The notes beneath the pieces were generated by a model, which worked only from the letters and a program-made list of their open reading frames with translations, was not told the DNA's origin and did no database searches. This document shows positions 1 to 9,357 of a DNA stretch of 64,000 nt, one piece after another. Positions within the stretch are counted from its first letter, which is position 1; each line of letters starts with the position of its first letter. The stretch comes from an uncultured Bacteroides sp. (GTDB lineage Bacteria; Bacteroidota; Bacteroidia; Bacteroidales; Bacteroidaceae): assembly GCA_900546645.1 (NCBI GenBank), contig URDR01000001.1, positions 21,764 through 85,763 on the forward strand, in the 5' to 3' direction. Made by a program: the position numbers and the translations under genes.

Positions 1-2403
1 CAGGCGTACCTTTTCTTCGTATATCTGTTTCTCTTTCTCTTTCATGGCCATTTTCAAGCGGTTTTCGCGCTTGCGGAAGAAAGAGAAAATAAAAAAGAGA
101 AGGATGCCGGACACTCCTAAGACCAAAGTCAGGTAAAACCAGCCGGTTTTATACCACGGCAGGTGCACGTGGAACTCCAATATAGGGAAATCCTCGGTCC
201 ATCCGCCCACTCGGGTGTTACAGGCTGCCAGCACCTGGTATTTGCCGGCAGGTAAGCCGTTGAAGGTCTGTTCGGGCAGATACGAATAAATCACTTGCCC
301 GTCCATACCCTGAAGGGTGTATCTGTATACGGGTTTGCGGAACATATCTTTGTTTACGGCAATGAGTTTTACCGTGATGGGCTTGCTCTTTTCTTTGACT
401 GTCAGTACTGGATGTTTGCGGTTTATTTCGTTTACACGCTCTCCCCCTACCAATACGTCTGCCAGCTCCAGTTTAGACAGCCGTTCGGGCTCATAGGGCA
501 GCCGGTGGTTGATGCGCAGCAGCCCTTCCACACCTCCCATGTAAATATCTCCCTGTCGGGAAAGCAGGCGGGGTTTGTTTAAATATTCATTGGGGTGGAT
601 GCCGTCGGTTTCTCCGTAAATAATAAATTCGTTCTTTTTCGGGAGATAAGCCAGAAGTTGTCCTTCTGTTCCAATCCATACCCGGTCTTCGTGGTCACAT
701 AACACCGATGATACATAGTTGATGAGCGAGGTGGATATGGTTTGACAGGCATGACTGGAAGGGCGGTAGCACGCCAAGCCATAGTTAGTTCCTATCCATA
801 CCTGATGATTCTCATCGACCGATACGCTGTTGATAAGGGTGTCTTTCGATGTCTGGTAGAGCATCTTGATTTGGTTTGACGGACTTTGAAGGGTATAAAT
901 GCTTGTCTGGTCATAGAGATACGTGGTGTCGCTGAAATTTCCGGGTACGGAAAGCAGCGGACCGTTAATAACTTGGGTGGTATCTTCGCACGTAATGGGT
1001 GTGAAGCTTCGGTTTTTCAAGTGATAAAGATAAGGAGTATCAGACAGTAGCAATATGGTTTCGGGTGTATTCCGATGTACGTTTACCGTCTTTCCTTTCA
1101 GACACAGACTCCGGTTGATGCTGTCGTTTACGATAATCAGCGGGCGGTAACTTCTGTTTTGCTTGTTGAAGAAGAAAACGCCTTTGCTGAAGAGTGATAC
1201 AATGAGGTGGTCTTTGTCGGCTCCGGTTATGGAGGCTATCTTATCGCCATAGGTGGAGAGGAGGTGAGTGAAATCTTGTGTAACCGGATTCATGCGGTTG
1301 ATTCCTCCCCCGTCGGTGCCGATGTAGATATCGTCATTGCTGTCTTGGTATAGGCTGAGCACGGACTTTTCGCTCAGGGCAAAGTTTGATCCAGGAAGAG
1401 CATCTCCATAAATCCGCATTCCGACCTCCTTGATGCGGATTAGTCCGTTGCGCACGCTGCCCGCCCACATGTGATTTTGTGAGTCGTTATAAAGGGATGA
1501 AATGGAATTGGCAGGCAGAGAGTAAGACTCTCCCGGCACATGCTGGAGTACCGTCATCTTCTTGGTTTCAGGGTTCAGGATGTAGATACCGTTTCCGTCG
1601 GTGGCAATCCAGATTTCTCCGTTATGCTCTTCAAGAGCCAACACCACGTTGGTTTTCAGCAGTGAGTTCCGGGTGTTATAGCTGTGCAGCAGTTCGCCTT
1701 GCTTGTTATAGCATTTCACTCCGTTATTATAATGTGATACCCAGATGTTCCCTTTTGAATCGGTTAGGATGGCAACAGCTTCGTTGCAGTTGAATGGGGT
1801 GGGGCGGGTTTCTCCGGTGTGGAGGTTAAACAAGACAGCGTGGCTCCACCGGTTGGCGCATAGCACGTTTTGCTCATCCCATCGGATGAGTTGGGTGATA
1901 TTTCTCTGGAAAAGCGGTGATAATTTAAATTGGGGGATAATATGCTTGTCTTTATTGTTATATGTGTATTGGAATATCACCCCATGTCCGCCGAATAAAA
2001 CTCCATTCTCTGTGAGTACGGTAGAGTAGGTTATAGGTGCCTGTTGGTTCGGGGTAGTGGCTTGAATGAAACGGTCGGTCTGGTAGTCGTAATAGAACAG
2101 TCCTTTCCGGGTAGTGGCCCAAATGGTATTTTCCTTGTCTTCTGCGAGGTTGGTAATGATGGTTCCCTGCAGATATTTTTTCAGTTCATAGCCGTCGAAT
2201 CGTCCTATTCCAGTTCGTGTACCAATCCATACATATCCTTTGTCATGACTGACTGTCATACACGATACGTTCAGTGAAAGTCCGTTGTTCAGGTTGTTCA
2301 GCTTATTTAAGTCAATTTGCTGGAAAGAATATTGAGTTGTCCCGTTGGCATAGGCGGTAACAAAAGACAGAAACAGGATGATAAAAGGCAGTAGGTTTTT
2401 CAT
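1..2403 (-). CDS. Hybrid two-component system sensor, N-terminal part (cut by window edge)
   Basis: The frame stays open from the ATG at 2403 to the left edge (801 codons), so the C-terminal half lies outside the window. A signal peptide (MKNLLPFIILFLSFVTAYA) is followed by repeated propeller blades of the type VWIGTRTGIGRFDGY and IWATTRKGLFYYD, a Y_Y_Y-type Ig domain around residues 680-745, one transmembrane helix near 750-775, and a charged linker MKEKEKQIYEEKV. This matches the periplasmic and membrane part of Bacteroides HTCS regulators, which in full length continue into histidine kinase, receiver and AraC DNA-binding domains. Such proteins bind an oligosaccharide in the periplasm and switch on a linked utilisation locus. 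The locus it controls is probably left of the window; its ligand cannot be read. Confidence 0.9.
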   Translation of the reverse strand, partial: MKNLLPFIILFLSFVTAYANGTTQYSFQQIDLNKLNNLNNGLSLNVSCMTVSHDKGYVWIGTRTGIGRFDGYELKKYLQGTIITNLAEDKENTIWATTRKGLFYYDYQTDRFIQATTPNQQAPITYSTVLTENGVLFGGHGVIFQYTYNNKDKHIIPQFKLSPLFQRNITQLIRWDEQNVLCANRWSHAVLFNLHTGETRPTPFNCNEAVAILTDSKGNIWVSHYNNGVKCYNKQGELLHSYNTRNSLLKTNVVLALEEHNGEIWIATDGNGIYILNPETKKMTVLQHVPGESYSLPANSISSLYNDSQNHMWAGSVRNGLIRIKEVGMRIYGDALPGSNFALSEKSVLSLYQDSNDDIYIGTDGGGINRMNPVTQDFTHLLSTYGDKIASITGADKDHLIVSLFSKGVFFFNKQNRSYRPLIIVNDSINRSLCLKGKTVNVHRNTPETILLLSDTPYLYHLKNRSFTPITCEDTTQVINGPLLSVPGNFSDTTYLYDQTSIYTLQSPSNQIKMLYQTSKDTLINSVSVDENHQVWIGTNYGLACYRPSSHACQTISTSLINYVSSVLCDHEDRVWIGTEGQLLAYLPKKNEFIIYGETDGIHPNEYLNKPRLLSRQGDIYMGGVEGLLRINHRLPYEPERLSKLELADVLVGGERVNEINRKHPVLTVKEKSKPITVKLIAVNKDMFRKPVYRYTLQGMDGQVIYSYLPEQTFNGLPAGKYQVLAACNTRVGGWTEDFPILEFHVHLPWYKTGWFYLTLVLGVSGILLFFIFSFFRKRENRLKMAMKEKEKQIYEEKVRL

Positions 2404-2492
2404 ACGTTAAATTTATGTTGCAATTTTTGAATTTATTTTGAAATATGCAAGTCTTTTGTTGTTTAATTGCTGTCAGAAAGGAGGGAATAAAA

Positions 2493-2536
2493 AGAATCCC
2501 TATTTTATGTCCATATACGAATAAAACAGGGATTCT
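2493..2536 (-). terminator. Rho-independent terminator after the DUF3108 gene
   Basis: The arms 2493-2508 and 2521-2536 are complementary over 16 bp with one G-T mismatch and a 12-base loop. On the minus strand the stem is followed by TTTTT. It lies about 30 bases past the stop of the gene ending at 2567. Confidence 0.8.
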
Positions 2537-2566
2537 CAATAATAAGTAGAAGTAACTTTCTTTCAA

Positions 2567-3382
2567 TCAATTCTCTTCAACTACAGAAGTCAGCGGATAT
2601 TTATTTCCTTTGATTTCGGTAAGGAAGGCTTTAGCTGATCCGAAATTCAGGTACATATCCAGACGGACGGGGAGATGGTTCCGGTCGTCGGTAACATAGA
2701 AAGTGATGACTTCTTTTTCTTCGCCCTCGGCATTATATTCCACCAGCGAAAATACCAGACAACGATAGGTTACTTTATTTTCGGCTTTATAGTTTTCTTT
2801 TCCCCGATAGATGAGCGTCTGTTTCTCAATGGCGCGTCCGGTAGCCATGGAGAAGCGTATTTTCTGTCCCGGTTCATAATCGGAAGGATCGTAAGAGCGG
2901 GCTTGCAGAAGGATACTTAGCATATCGTATACGCAGACGGGAGATTCTTCATGCTGCTTGTTGGTGTTGCCGCTAAGTGTGCGCTGCTGGTCGACGATGC
3001 ATTTTCCGCCGTGGTAGCTGAACTTTACTTCATCGACCGTATATCGTTTCCCTTCTTCAGCTCCTTTTCGGAAGTAGAGGGGAACGAGGTCTTCGGTTGT
3101 AACACAGGTCAGTGTGTCGCGCATCTTGAAGAAGAAGTCAATTCGCTTATTCGTGAATGACTGCAAGTCGGTACGTAGGCAAGACTTTCCCTGAAGGGTA
3201 TCTTTATTGACTGTCATCTTTGCCCATCCAGCATTAATCCAAATAAATTTCCAGTTGAACTTCAGTTCATAAGAGAGGGCTTCTCCCGGCTGGATGGCAT
3301 CATTTACAGCGCCACACTGAGCTTTGATTGTGCTTATGCTTCCTATCAGGAGGCAGAGGCAGAGCATTACTTTCTTCATCAT
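2567..3382 (-). CDS. DUF3108 domain-containing exported protein
   Basis: 271 residues with a clear Sec signal peptide (MMKKVMLCLCLLIGSISTIKA, cleavage before Q). The rest resembles the DUF3108 family: an early PGEALSYELKFNW strand, a central YDMLSILLQARS stretch, and a C-terminal YVTDDRNHLPVRLDMYLNFGSAKAFLTE region. The family is periplasmic and beta-rich, with no settled function. Its start overlaps the stop of the upstream lipoprotein gene by four bases (ATGA), so the two are very likely co-translated. Confidence 0.8.
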   Translation of the reverse strand: MMKKVMLCLCLLIGSISTIKAQCGAVNDAIQPGEALSYELKFNWKFIWINAGWAKMTVNKDTLQGKSCLRTDLQSFTNKRIDFFFKMRDTLTCVTTEDLVPLYFRKGAEEGKRYTVDEVKFSYHGGKCIVDQQRTLSGNTNKQHEESPVCVYDMLSILLQARSYDPSDYEPGQKIRFSMATGRAIEKQTLIYRGKENYKAENKVTYRCLVFSLVEYNAEGEEKEVITFYVTDDRNHLPVRLDMYLNFGSAKAFLTEIKGNKYPLTSVVEEN

Positions 3383-5307
3383 GGTGTTCTTCCTAATTTA
3401 CGGGCACGCTCTTTGTTGCGGTCCTTAATGGTTTTTGCTTCGTCAGGTTTCTGTTTTTTTATTTCGTCGAGTTTCTGTTTGTCAAGCGGAATGTCCTGTA
3501 CGTTCCAAGTCTCTTCAAACTCAAAGTTGGCTTTCATTTCCCATACTTTGGGGAAATAGAATACCTCTTCTGGTTGACGTTTTGCTTCATAATTTCCAGT
3601 GTCCCATACTCCATTTTGATTATCATCGTTGAAAAGGCGGATGTAATATTTGGTATTGGGTTGCAGGAAATAAAAATCGCAAGTATTTTGGCGGCTTACT
3701 GGTTGTTGTCGCACTATGGCGTCACTGCTGTTCAGTAACTGTACGATGGCATGTGGACCGGCTCCTGTGATATTCAGATAGAGCGTTCCATAGTCTTCTA
3801 ATGTTTTCACCTTTAAGGTGTTTTCTACCTTGTCGGTATAAAGTCCGTACAATCCTTGTATGGCGAGTGAATCAATCTGCATGCGGTATTCTTTTCCAGG
3901 CTGCCAGTCGGCCAAGATCTGGTACTGGCGCGGCAGAATGCTGTCGGTTTGGAAGATGAAAGGAATATCTTCCCAAAGCGAATCGATTTTGACTGCCATG
4001 TGGATGGCTGAAGTATCAATGTGGGCTACGGGTTCTTCAAATTTCAGGGTTATGTTGCGGTTTAAGTCGAAAGCCGAGGGAGCATCTACATTCATGGAGA
4101 GGAACTTGGTTTTCACGCGCAGGGTATCGCCTTTGCGGGCACGCTTTTTCCGCTCTTTTTCTTCCTTCTTTCGCGCTTCTTCAGCCATGGCAAGACGCCG
4201 CTCCTTGTTGATTTTGTTCACCATACGTAAGGTATCGGTTTTCGGAACCAACTGTCCTAAGGTATCGGTAGCCAAGTAAGTGAGCTGTAATGTCAAGGTA
4301 TCTCGTTCACATAAGGTTGTGTCTTTAATCCAGTAGAGGAGTGAGTCTTTGCGTAAATTACTTTCGATAACCAATGCGTCTTTCTCATCGAAGTCGAGTC
4401 CTTTCAGGGTGGGAAGTGTATCTGCCTTTGCACTGAAATAGAGCGAAAAGCGGTTGAGTTGTGGGCGTTCGCTTTTAATTAGGTATTGCAAAGGGTTTTC
4501 TTCTTTAAAGGCACGCAAGATAAGGTTGTCGGGGAGAAAGCGGGTGTAGTTGATTTTATAAATGGTGTCGTAAGCCAACGTGTCGATTGCATTCCAGATG
4601 GTATCTTCGCGTACAGCTCCTTCCATGCTCGGCACTACAAGAGAGTCGAGATAAGCAATTGCTTCTGTCTTAGAATCGAACAGGTAATTTTGGTTTCCGT
4701 CCATCAAAGCATAAACCCGATATGTACCTGGTGCAATTCCTTTTATATTGAAGTGCCCCCGGCTGTCGGTGCGTGAGATACGGTCGAATGGTATTTTGGA
4801 AAAAGCTGTATCGTTCAGGTCCTTATGGATACCTACCTGAATGCCTTTTACCGGTTCCAAGTCGGCGGCATTTAATACAGTTCCCGATATTTCCATCGTG
4901 TCAATGCTTTCTCCGGTAGAGAAGGAATAGGCAAAGTTCCCCAAAGGGTTATCTTCATTATTGTCCACAATGGCATCACCGAAGTCGATGGTATAAGTGG
5001 TATTTGCTTTCAGTGAATCAAAAAACTCAACTAAAACGCGTTTGCCGCTGACTTTCACTTCGGGGGTTTCGTTTTGTGGAGGAGAAACGATGACCTTCTC
5101 GGAAGCTTTATCCAACTTGATAAACTCATCGAATTCGATGCTTATTTTCTTGCGCTTGTTGTTGATGGCATTAGGTTCAGGATTAGCACGCACGAATTTG
5201 GGAGGAGTCTCGTCATAGGGACCTCCGTCGGGCATTCCTGTACTTGCGCAAGCATAGAAACCGATGATTACAATCAGGATAGCGATATATTTGGGTATGG
5301 GACGCAT
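3379..5307 (-). CDS. Ig-like (Big_5/SbsA type) domain lipoprotein
   Basis: 642 residues. The N-terminus MRPIPKYIAILIVIIGFYACAS is a lipoprotein signal (FYAC lipobox). Residues about 30-130 match a bacterial Ig-like domain of the Big_5 type (PPKFVRANPEPNA, KISIEFDEFIKLD, YTIDFGDAIVDNNE). Then comes a carboxypeptidase-regulatory-like fold (GHFNIKGIAPGTYRVYALMD), further Ig-like strands, and a strongly charged C-terminal tail rich in Lys, Glu and Arg. A surface or periplasmic structural role is likely but unproven. It is the first gene of a two-gene unit with the DUF3108 gene. The stretch KEEKERKKRARKGD near residue 385 is notably basic. Confidence 0.75.
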   Translation of the reverse strand: MRPIPKYIAILIVIIGFYACASTGMPDGGPYDETPPKFVRANPEPNAINNKRKKISIEFDEFIKLDKASEKVIVSPPQNETPEVKVSGKRVLVEFFDSLKANTTYTIDFGDAIVDNNEDNPLGNFAYSFSTGESIDTMEISGTVLNAADLEPVKGIQVGIHKDLNDTAFSKIPFDRISRTDSRGHFNIKGIAPGTYRVYALMDGNQNYLFDSKTEAIAYLDSLVVPSMEGAVREDTIWNAIDTLAYDTIYKINYTRFLPDNLILRAFKEENPLQYLIKSERPQLNRFSLYFSAKADTLPTLKGLDFDEKDALVIESNLRKDSLLYWIKDTTLCERDTLTLQLTYLATDTLGQLVPKTDTLRMVNKINKERRLAMAEEARKKEEKERKKRARKGDTLRVKTKFLSMNVDAPSAFDLNRNITLKFEEPVAHIDTSAIHMAVKIDSLWEDIPFIFQTDSILPRQYQILADWQPGKEYRMQIDSLAIQGLYGLYTDKVENTLKVKTLEDYGTLYLNITGAGPHAIVQLLNSSDAIVRQQPVSRQNTCDFYFLQPNTKYYIRLFNDDNQNGVWDTGNYEAKRQPEEVFYFPKVWEMKANFEFEETWNVQDIPLDKQKLDEIKKQKPDEAKTIKDRNKERARKLGRTP

Positions 5308-5429
5308 GTTTTGGCTTTTTAGTTTTTTAGTTCTTAAGTTTTTGAGTTTTTAGCCGTTCAGGCTCTACACACGAGTATCCGCCTTTTCTTTGGTTAACCC
5401 GTATATAGAGCCTAGCCGCCTTATGAAGG
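5308..5429. repeat. Spacer with the AACTCAAAAACTTAAGAACT-type repeat
   Basis: Bases 5319-5352 are an AT-rich run which, read on the minus strand, is made of ACTCAAAAACTTAAGAACT and related units directly before the lipoprotein start. A short inverted repeat (5360-5367 with 5406-5413, 8 bp) lies between it and the GH3-like gene. The same wording recurs in spacers near 7111, 8201, 27301, 33330, 33436 and 34661. Confidence 0.6.
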
Positions 5430-6932
5430 TTAATTCAGTGCTAACATTTCTTCAATATGCTCGCGGTTATTACTCAAGCGGGGTACTTTATGTTGTCCGC
5501 CCAATTTCCCTTTTTGTTTCAGCCAGTCGTGGAACAGATTGGGGCGGGCAACGATGATTTCCAACTCTTGCAGTGTAATGTCTTTATGTCGTTTGGCTTC
5601 ATAGTCGGAATTGATTTCCTGTAGCGAACGGTCGAGTACATGGCGGAAATGTTCTAACGAATCGGGCATGACACTGAATTCAATGAGCCACTGATGACGA
5701 CATTTGGCATTGGCATCCATGAATACGGGGGCAGCCGAATATTCCAGCACTTGTGCTCCGGTTTCAGCACAGGCGCGGGCAAGTCCTTTTTCGGCATTGT
5801 CTACCATTAGTTCTTCACCGAAAGCGTTGATAAAGTGTTTGGTTCGTCCGGATATGATGAATTTATACGGATTCTTTTGAGTGAACTTCACCGTATCGCC
5901 TAAGATATATCGCCATAGTCCGCATGAAGTGCTGATCACGATGGCATAGTTTCGTCCGATTTCGACTCCGCTGAGGGGAACAATCGTAGGATTGGGATTG
6001 TCAAATTCTTCAAGCGGGATGAATTCATAGAATACGTCATAGTCAATCATGAGCATCATGGCAGGGTCGCTCATATCGTTCTGCAGTCCGAAGAAACCTT
6101 CACTGGCATTATAAGTCTCCATGTAATGCATTTTGTCGGTCGGGATAAGCTCCTTGTATTGTTCGCGGTAAGGAGTAAAGCAAACGCCTCCGTGGAAGAA
6201 AACTTCCAGGTTAGGCCATACTTCATTGAGTGTTTTTGCTCCGGTTTTTTCTAAAATGCGTTTGATGACTGCCAGCATCCATGATGGAACTCCTGAAAGG
6301 TTAGTCACATTCTGATGGATGGTGGTTTCGGCGATGCGTTCCACTTTTTCTTCAAACTCGCTGAGCAGGGCGATTTCCTTGCTCGGGGTACGGATAAAGT
6401 TGACTAATGGGTTGATATTTTGAATCAGAATGGCCGACAAGTCGCCTACTAAACTATCTTTTACGTTGTAGTTCGGGCTGTGACTTCCTCCAAGAATCAG
6501 TCCTTTCCCGGAGAAGAAACGGCTCTGCGGATTTTGTTGCAGGTAGAGGGCTACGGCATCAGTTCCGCCCATATAATGTACATGGTGTAGTCCGTCTTTG
6601 CTGACAGGGATAAATTTGCTCTTATCATTGGTCGTACCCGATGATTTGGCATACCATACGACTTTTCCCGGCCACAGCACGTTACTTTCACCATGCCGCA
6701 TACGGTCTACATATCCTTTAATGTCTTCGTAGGTTTGTACAGGTACACGCTGAAAGTCTTTGTAGGTATTTAAATGCTTATAGTCATATTTGGTTCCCCA
6801 TTCGGTGGAGGAGGCTGTTTGTATCAGTTTTCGGAAAATCCGGTTTTGAATAGCTTCGGCTTCGGATGTATATCTTGTTAATGCTTTCTGCCTTGGCTCG
6901 AATATTTTACCTATTAACTTTGTGGTATTCAT
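5430..6932 (-). CDS. GH3 auxin-responsive-promoter family protein (adenylating enzyme)
   Basis: 500 residues with the three acyl-adenylate motifs of the GH3 branch of the ANL superfamily: YAKSSGTTNDKSKFIPVS (phosphate-binding loop, near residue 92), YNASEGFFG (near 278) and WRYILGDTVKF (near 340). The plant relatives join amino acids to jasmonate or auxin. The acid and acceptor of the bacteroidetal members are unknown. No signal peptide, so cytoplasmic. It stands alone, divergent from pfkA, with a good -7 box at 6961. Confidence 0.85.
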   Translation of the reverse strand: MNTTKLIGKIFEPRQKALTRYTSEAEAIQNRIFRKLIQTASSTEWGTKYDYKHLNTYKDFQRVPVQTYEDIKGYVDRMRHGESNVLWPGKVVWYAKSSGTTNDKSKFIPVSKDGLHHVHYMGGTDAVALYLQQNPQSRFFSGKGLILGGSHSPNYNVKDSLVGDLSAILIQNINPLVNFIRTPSKEIALLSEFEEKVERIAETTIHQNVTNLSGVPSWMLAVIKRILEKTGAKTLNEVWPNLEVFFHGGVCFTPYREQYKELIPTDKMHYMETYNASEGFFGLQNDMSDPAMMLMIDYDVFYEFIPLEEFDNPNPTIVPLSGVEIGRNYAIVISTSCGLWRYILGDTVKFTQKNPYKFIISGRTKHFINAFGEELMVDNAEKGLARACAETGAQVLEYSAAPVFMDANAKCRHQWLIEFSVMPDSLEHFRHVLDRSLQEINSDYEAKRHKDITLQELEIIVARPNLFHDWLKQKGKLGGQHKVPRLSNNREHIEEMLALN

Positions 6933-6960
6933 TGTTGTAACATTTCAAATCCTTAAATTA

Positions 6961-6968
6961 CAAAGGTA
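6961..6968 (-). promoter_or_regulatory. Bacteroides-type -7 box for the GH3-like gene
   Basis: The minus strand reads TACCTTTG, a full match to TAnnTTTG, 28 bases before the start codon. No clear TTTG -33 box is seen at the expected 19-20 base spacing. Confidence 0.55.
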
Positions 6969-7110
6969 GAGGTTTTCTACATAAAACCGAATGGCTTTGT
7001 ATTATTTTTTCTTATAATAAGACATTTATGCAGTTTTTTCTTACCTTTACGACAGAAAGATATGAAAAGAAAAAGCGCGTAGGTTTAAGAGAGAACTCTT
7101 CAGTCTATAA

Positions 7111-7152
7111 CTTGCAAACTCATAAACTTACAAACTCATAAACTTACAAACT
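7111..7152 (+). repeat. 16-base tandem repeat in the pfkA leader
   Basis: Two full copies of CTTRCAAACTCATAAA (7111-7126 and 7127-7142) and a partial third (7143-7152) end eight bases before the pfkA ATG. The wording belongs to the AAACTCAAAAACTT family seen in other spacers of this window. Confidence 0.85.
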
Positions 7153-7160
7153 AAATACAT

Positions 7161-8174
7161 ATGAAAATCGGAATATTGACTTCAGGAGGCGACTGCCCGG
7201 GCATTAACGCTACGATTCGTGGGGTGTGCAAAACAGCCATAAACCATTATGGTATGGAGGTATATGGTATTCACAGCGGTTTTCGCGGATTGTTGGATGA
7301 TGACATTGTTCCTTTGACAGAAAATTCACTGACGGGTTTGCTGAATATGGGTGGAACCATTTTAGGAACATCGCGCGAAAAACCTTTTAAGAAAAGAGCG
7401 GCTTATCCTGTTACACAGGATAAGCCTGCAATGTTACTTAAGACGATTCGTGAGCGTGAACTAGACTGCATTGTTTGTATTGGAGGAAATGGTACACAGA
7501 AAACAGCTGCCAAGCTGGTGGAGGCAGGGGTAAATGTGGTTTCTATTCCTAAAACGATTGATAATGATGTGTGGGGAACGGATGTTTCCTTTGGATTTGA
7601 CTCAGCGGTATCGATTGCTACCGATGCGATTGACCGCTTGCATTCAACTGCCAGTGCACATCAGCGTGTGATGGTGATTGAGGTGATGGGGCATAAGGCT
7701 GGATGGATTGCGCTGTATTCAGGCATGGCTGGTGGCGGAGATATTATTTTGTTGCCAGAAATTCCTTTCGATATTCACCGGATAGGGGACGCAATCATTA
7801 ATCGGCTCAAAAAGGGAAAGCCTTATTCCATTGTGGTAGTGGCAGAGGGGATTCCGACGCGCGACGGGAAAAAGGCGGCACAGTTTATTGCGGAAGAAAT
7901 TGAGTATGAAACTGGATTTGAAACGCGTGAAACCGTGTTGGGTTACATTCAGCGAGGGGGAAGTCCTACGGCTTTCGACCGCAATCTGGCCACCCGGATG
8001 GGAGGACATGCCACTGAACTGATTGCCCGGGGAGAGTTTGGACGTATGGTTGCGCTTCAGGGAGATGCTATTGGTTCGGTTCCTCTGATTGAAGTAGCTG
8101 GAAAACTAAAGTTAGTTACCGAAAACCATGATTTGATAGAACAGGGAAGACGGATGGGAATCTGCTTTGGGTAA
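7161..8174 (+). CDS. pfkA: 6-phosphofructokinase
   Basis: 337 residues. The PFK-A signature is complete: GGDCPGIN at residues 9-16, PKTIDND at 130-136 with the catalytic Asp, EVMGHKAGWIA at 174-184 and RGGSPTAFDR near 267. It phosphorylates fructose 6-phosphate in glycolysis. The nucleotide site reads GGNGTQ (108-113): Gly111 suits ATP rather than pyrophosphate, but Asn110 stands where Asp or Glu is usual. Lys131 in PKTIDND occurs in both ATP- and PPi-type enzymes, so the phosphate donor should be tested. It is followed 51 bases later by the dihydrouridine synthase gene. Confidence 0.93.
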   Translation: MKIGILTSGGDCPGINATIRGVCKTAINHYGMEVYGIHSGFRGLLDDDIVPLTENSLTGLLNMGGTILGTSREKPFKKRAAYPVTQDKPAMLLKTIRERELDCIVCIGGNGTQKTAAKLVEAGVNVVSIPKTIDNDVWGTDVSFGFDSAVSIATDAIDRLHSTASAHQRVMVIEVMGHKAGWIALYSGMAGGGDIILLPEIPFDIHRIGDAIINRLKKGKPYSIVVVAEGIPTRDGKKAAQFIAEEIEYETGFETRETVLGYIQRGGSPTAFDRNLATRMGGHATELIARGEFGRMVALQGDAIGSVPLIEVAGKLKLVTENHDLIEQGRRMGICFG

Positions 8175-8225
8175 CTGCTGGGTTCAGTTCTTGTCACCTG
8201 AAAATTATAAACTCAAAAACTAAAG

Positions 8226-9218
8226 ATGAAGATTAGAAATATTGATTTGGGAGAGAAGCCTGTATTATTGGCACCGATGGAAGATGTAACCGACCCGGCT
8301 TTCCGTTTGATGTGTAAGGAGTTTGGGGCAGATATGGTTTATACGGAGTTTGTTTCAAGTGATGCGCTGATTCGCTCGGTGGGAAAGACCATGTTGAAAC
8401 TGAATATCAGTGAGAAGGAACGTCCGGTGGCGATTCAAATTTACGGGAAGGATACGGATACGATGGTTGAGGCTGCGCGGATTGTGGAACAGGCTAATCC
8501 GGATATATTGGATCTGAACTTCGGTTGTCCGGTGAAGCGTGTGGCAGGAAAAGGGGCTGGTTCAGGTATGTTGCAGAATATTCCGAAAATGCTGGAAATT
8601 ACCCGTGCGGTGGTAGATGCCGTAAAGATACCTGTAACCGTAAAGACTCGTCTGGGATGGGATGCTGAGCACAAAGTGATTGTGGAACTGGCTGAACAGC
8701 TGCAGGATTGCGGCATTGAGGCTTTGACCATTCATGGGCGGACTCGCGCGCAGATGTATACGGGGGAAGCCGACTGGACCTTGATAGGTGAGGTGAAAAA
8801 GAATCCCCGAATGCGTATTCCGATTATCGGGAATGGAGACGTTACTACACCCCAACGGGCTAAAGAGTGTTTTGAGCAGTATGGAGTGGACGCAATTATG
8901 ATAGGACGCGCCAGTTTTGGTCGTCCATGGATTTTTAAAGAGGTAAAACATTATCTGGAGACAGGGGAGGAACTGCCGCCGCTCTCCTTTAAATGGCGGA
9001 TGGATGTTTTGCGCAGAGAGGTGCTTGACAGCGTGAACTTACTGGATGAGCGTCGGGGTATTTTGCATGTGCGCCGGCATTTGGCTGCATCGCCCTTGTT
9101 CAAAGGCATTCCGAACTTTAAAGAAACACGTATTGCGATGCTTCGGGCAGAAACGCTGGATGAGTTAAATGGAATATTGGATTATATAGAAAAGAACTTT
9201 GGTTCGGAACAGGATTGA
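8226..9218 (+). CDS. dusB: tRNA-dihydrouridine synthase (DusB type)
   Basis: 330 residues with the FMN-binding TIM-barrel motifs of the Dus family: LAPMEDVTDPAFR near residue 15, LNFGCPVKRVAGKGAGSGM with catalytic Cys101, VKTRLGWD, IHGRTRAQMYTGEADW, GNGDVTTPQ and MIGRASFGRPWIF. It reduces uridines in tRNA D-loops using NADPH. The ATG at 8226 comes right after an AT-rich AACTCAAAAACTAAAG leader. The exact subfamily (DusB or another) is inferred from overall similarity. Confidence 0.9.
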   Translation: MKIRNIDLGEKPVLLAPMEDVTDPAFRLMCKEFGADMVYTEFVSSDALIRSVGKTMLKLNISEKERPVAIQIYGKDTDTMVEAARIVEQANPDILDLNFGCPVKRVAGKGAGSGMLQNIPKMLEITRAVVDAVKIPVTVKTRLGWDAEHKVIVELAEQLQDCGIEALTIHGRTRAQMYTGEADWTLIGEVKKNPRMRIPIIGNGDVTTPQRAKECFEQYGVDAIMIGRASFGRPWIFKEVKHYLETGEELPPLSFKWRMDVLRREVLDSVNLLDERRGILHVRRHLAASPLFKGIPNFKETRIAMLRAETLDELNGILDYIEKNFGSEQD

Positions 9219-9224
9219 ATATAA

Positions 9225-9276
9225 AAGTTCCCCCTTAACCAGTCTGTCAAAATGGACAGGTTAAGGGGGGAACTTT
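9225..9276. terminator. Bidirectional terminator between dusB and rnc
   Basis: A perfect 16-bp inverted repeat (AAAGTTCCCCCTTAAC at 9225-9240, complement at 9261-9276) has a nested CTGTC/GACAG stem inside. The arms begin with AAA and end with TTT on both strands, so it can serve either of the converging genes. Confidence 0.8.
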
Positions 9277-9289
9277 GTGTATTATCCTC

Positions 9290-9331
9290 TTTTTCTACAC
9301 AAGATGCAAGATGAATGCTTGTGTAGAAAAA
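9290..9331. repeat. 14-bp perfect inverted repeat
   Basis: TTTTTCTACACAAG at about 9290-9303 pairs with CTTGTGTAGAAAAA at 9318-9331 across a 14-base loop. The stem starts with T and ends with A on both strands, which is the reverse of a usual intrinsic terminator. It sits in the same convergent spacer as the hairpin at 9225. Confidence 0.6.
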
Positions 9332-9357
9332 CAGTCAAGCCGTTTGTTGGCTTAAGC

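Noticed and set aside
2312..2566. Open frame of 84 codons on the minus strand after the HTCS gene
   Set aside because: It runs across the terminator hairpin at 2493 and the HTCS signal-peptide region in another frame, and it matches no family.
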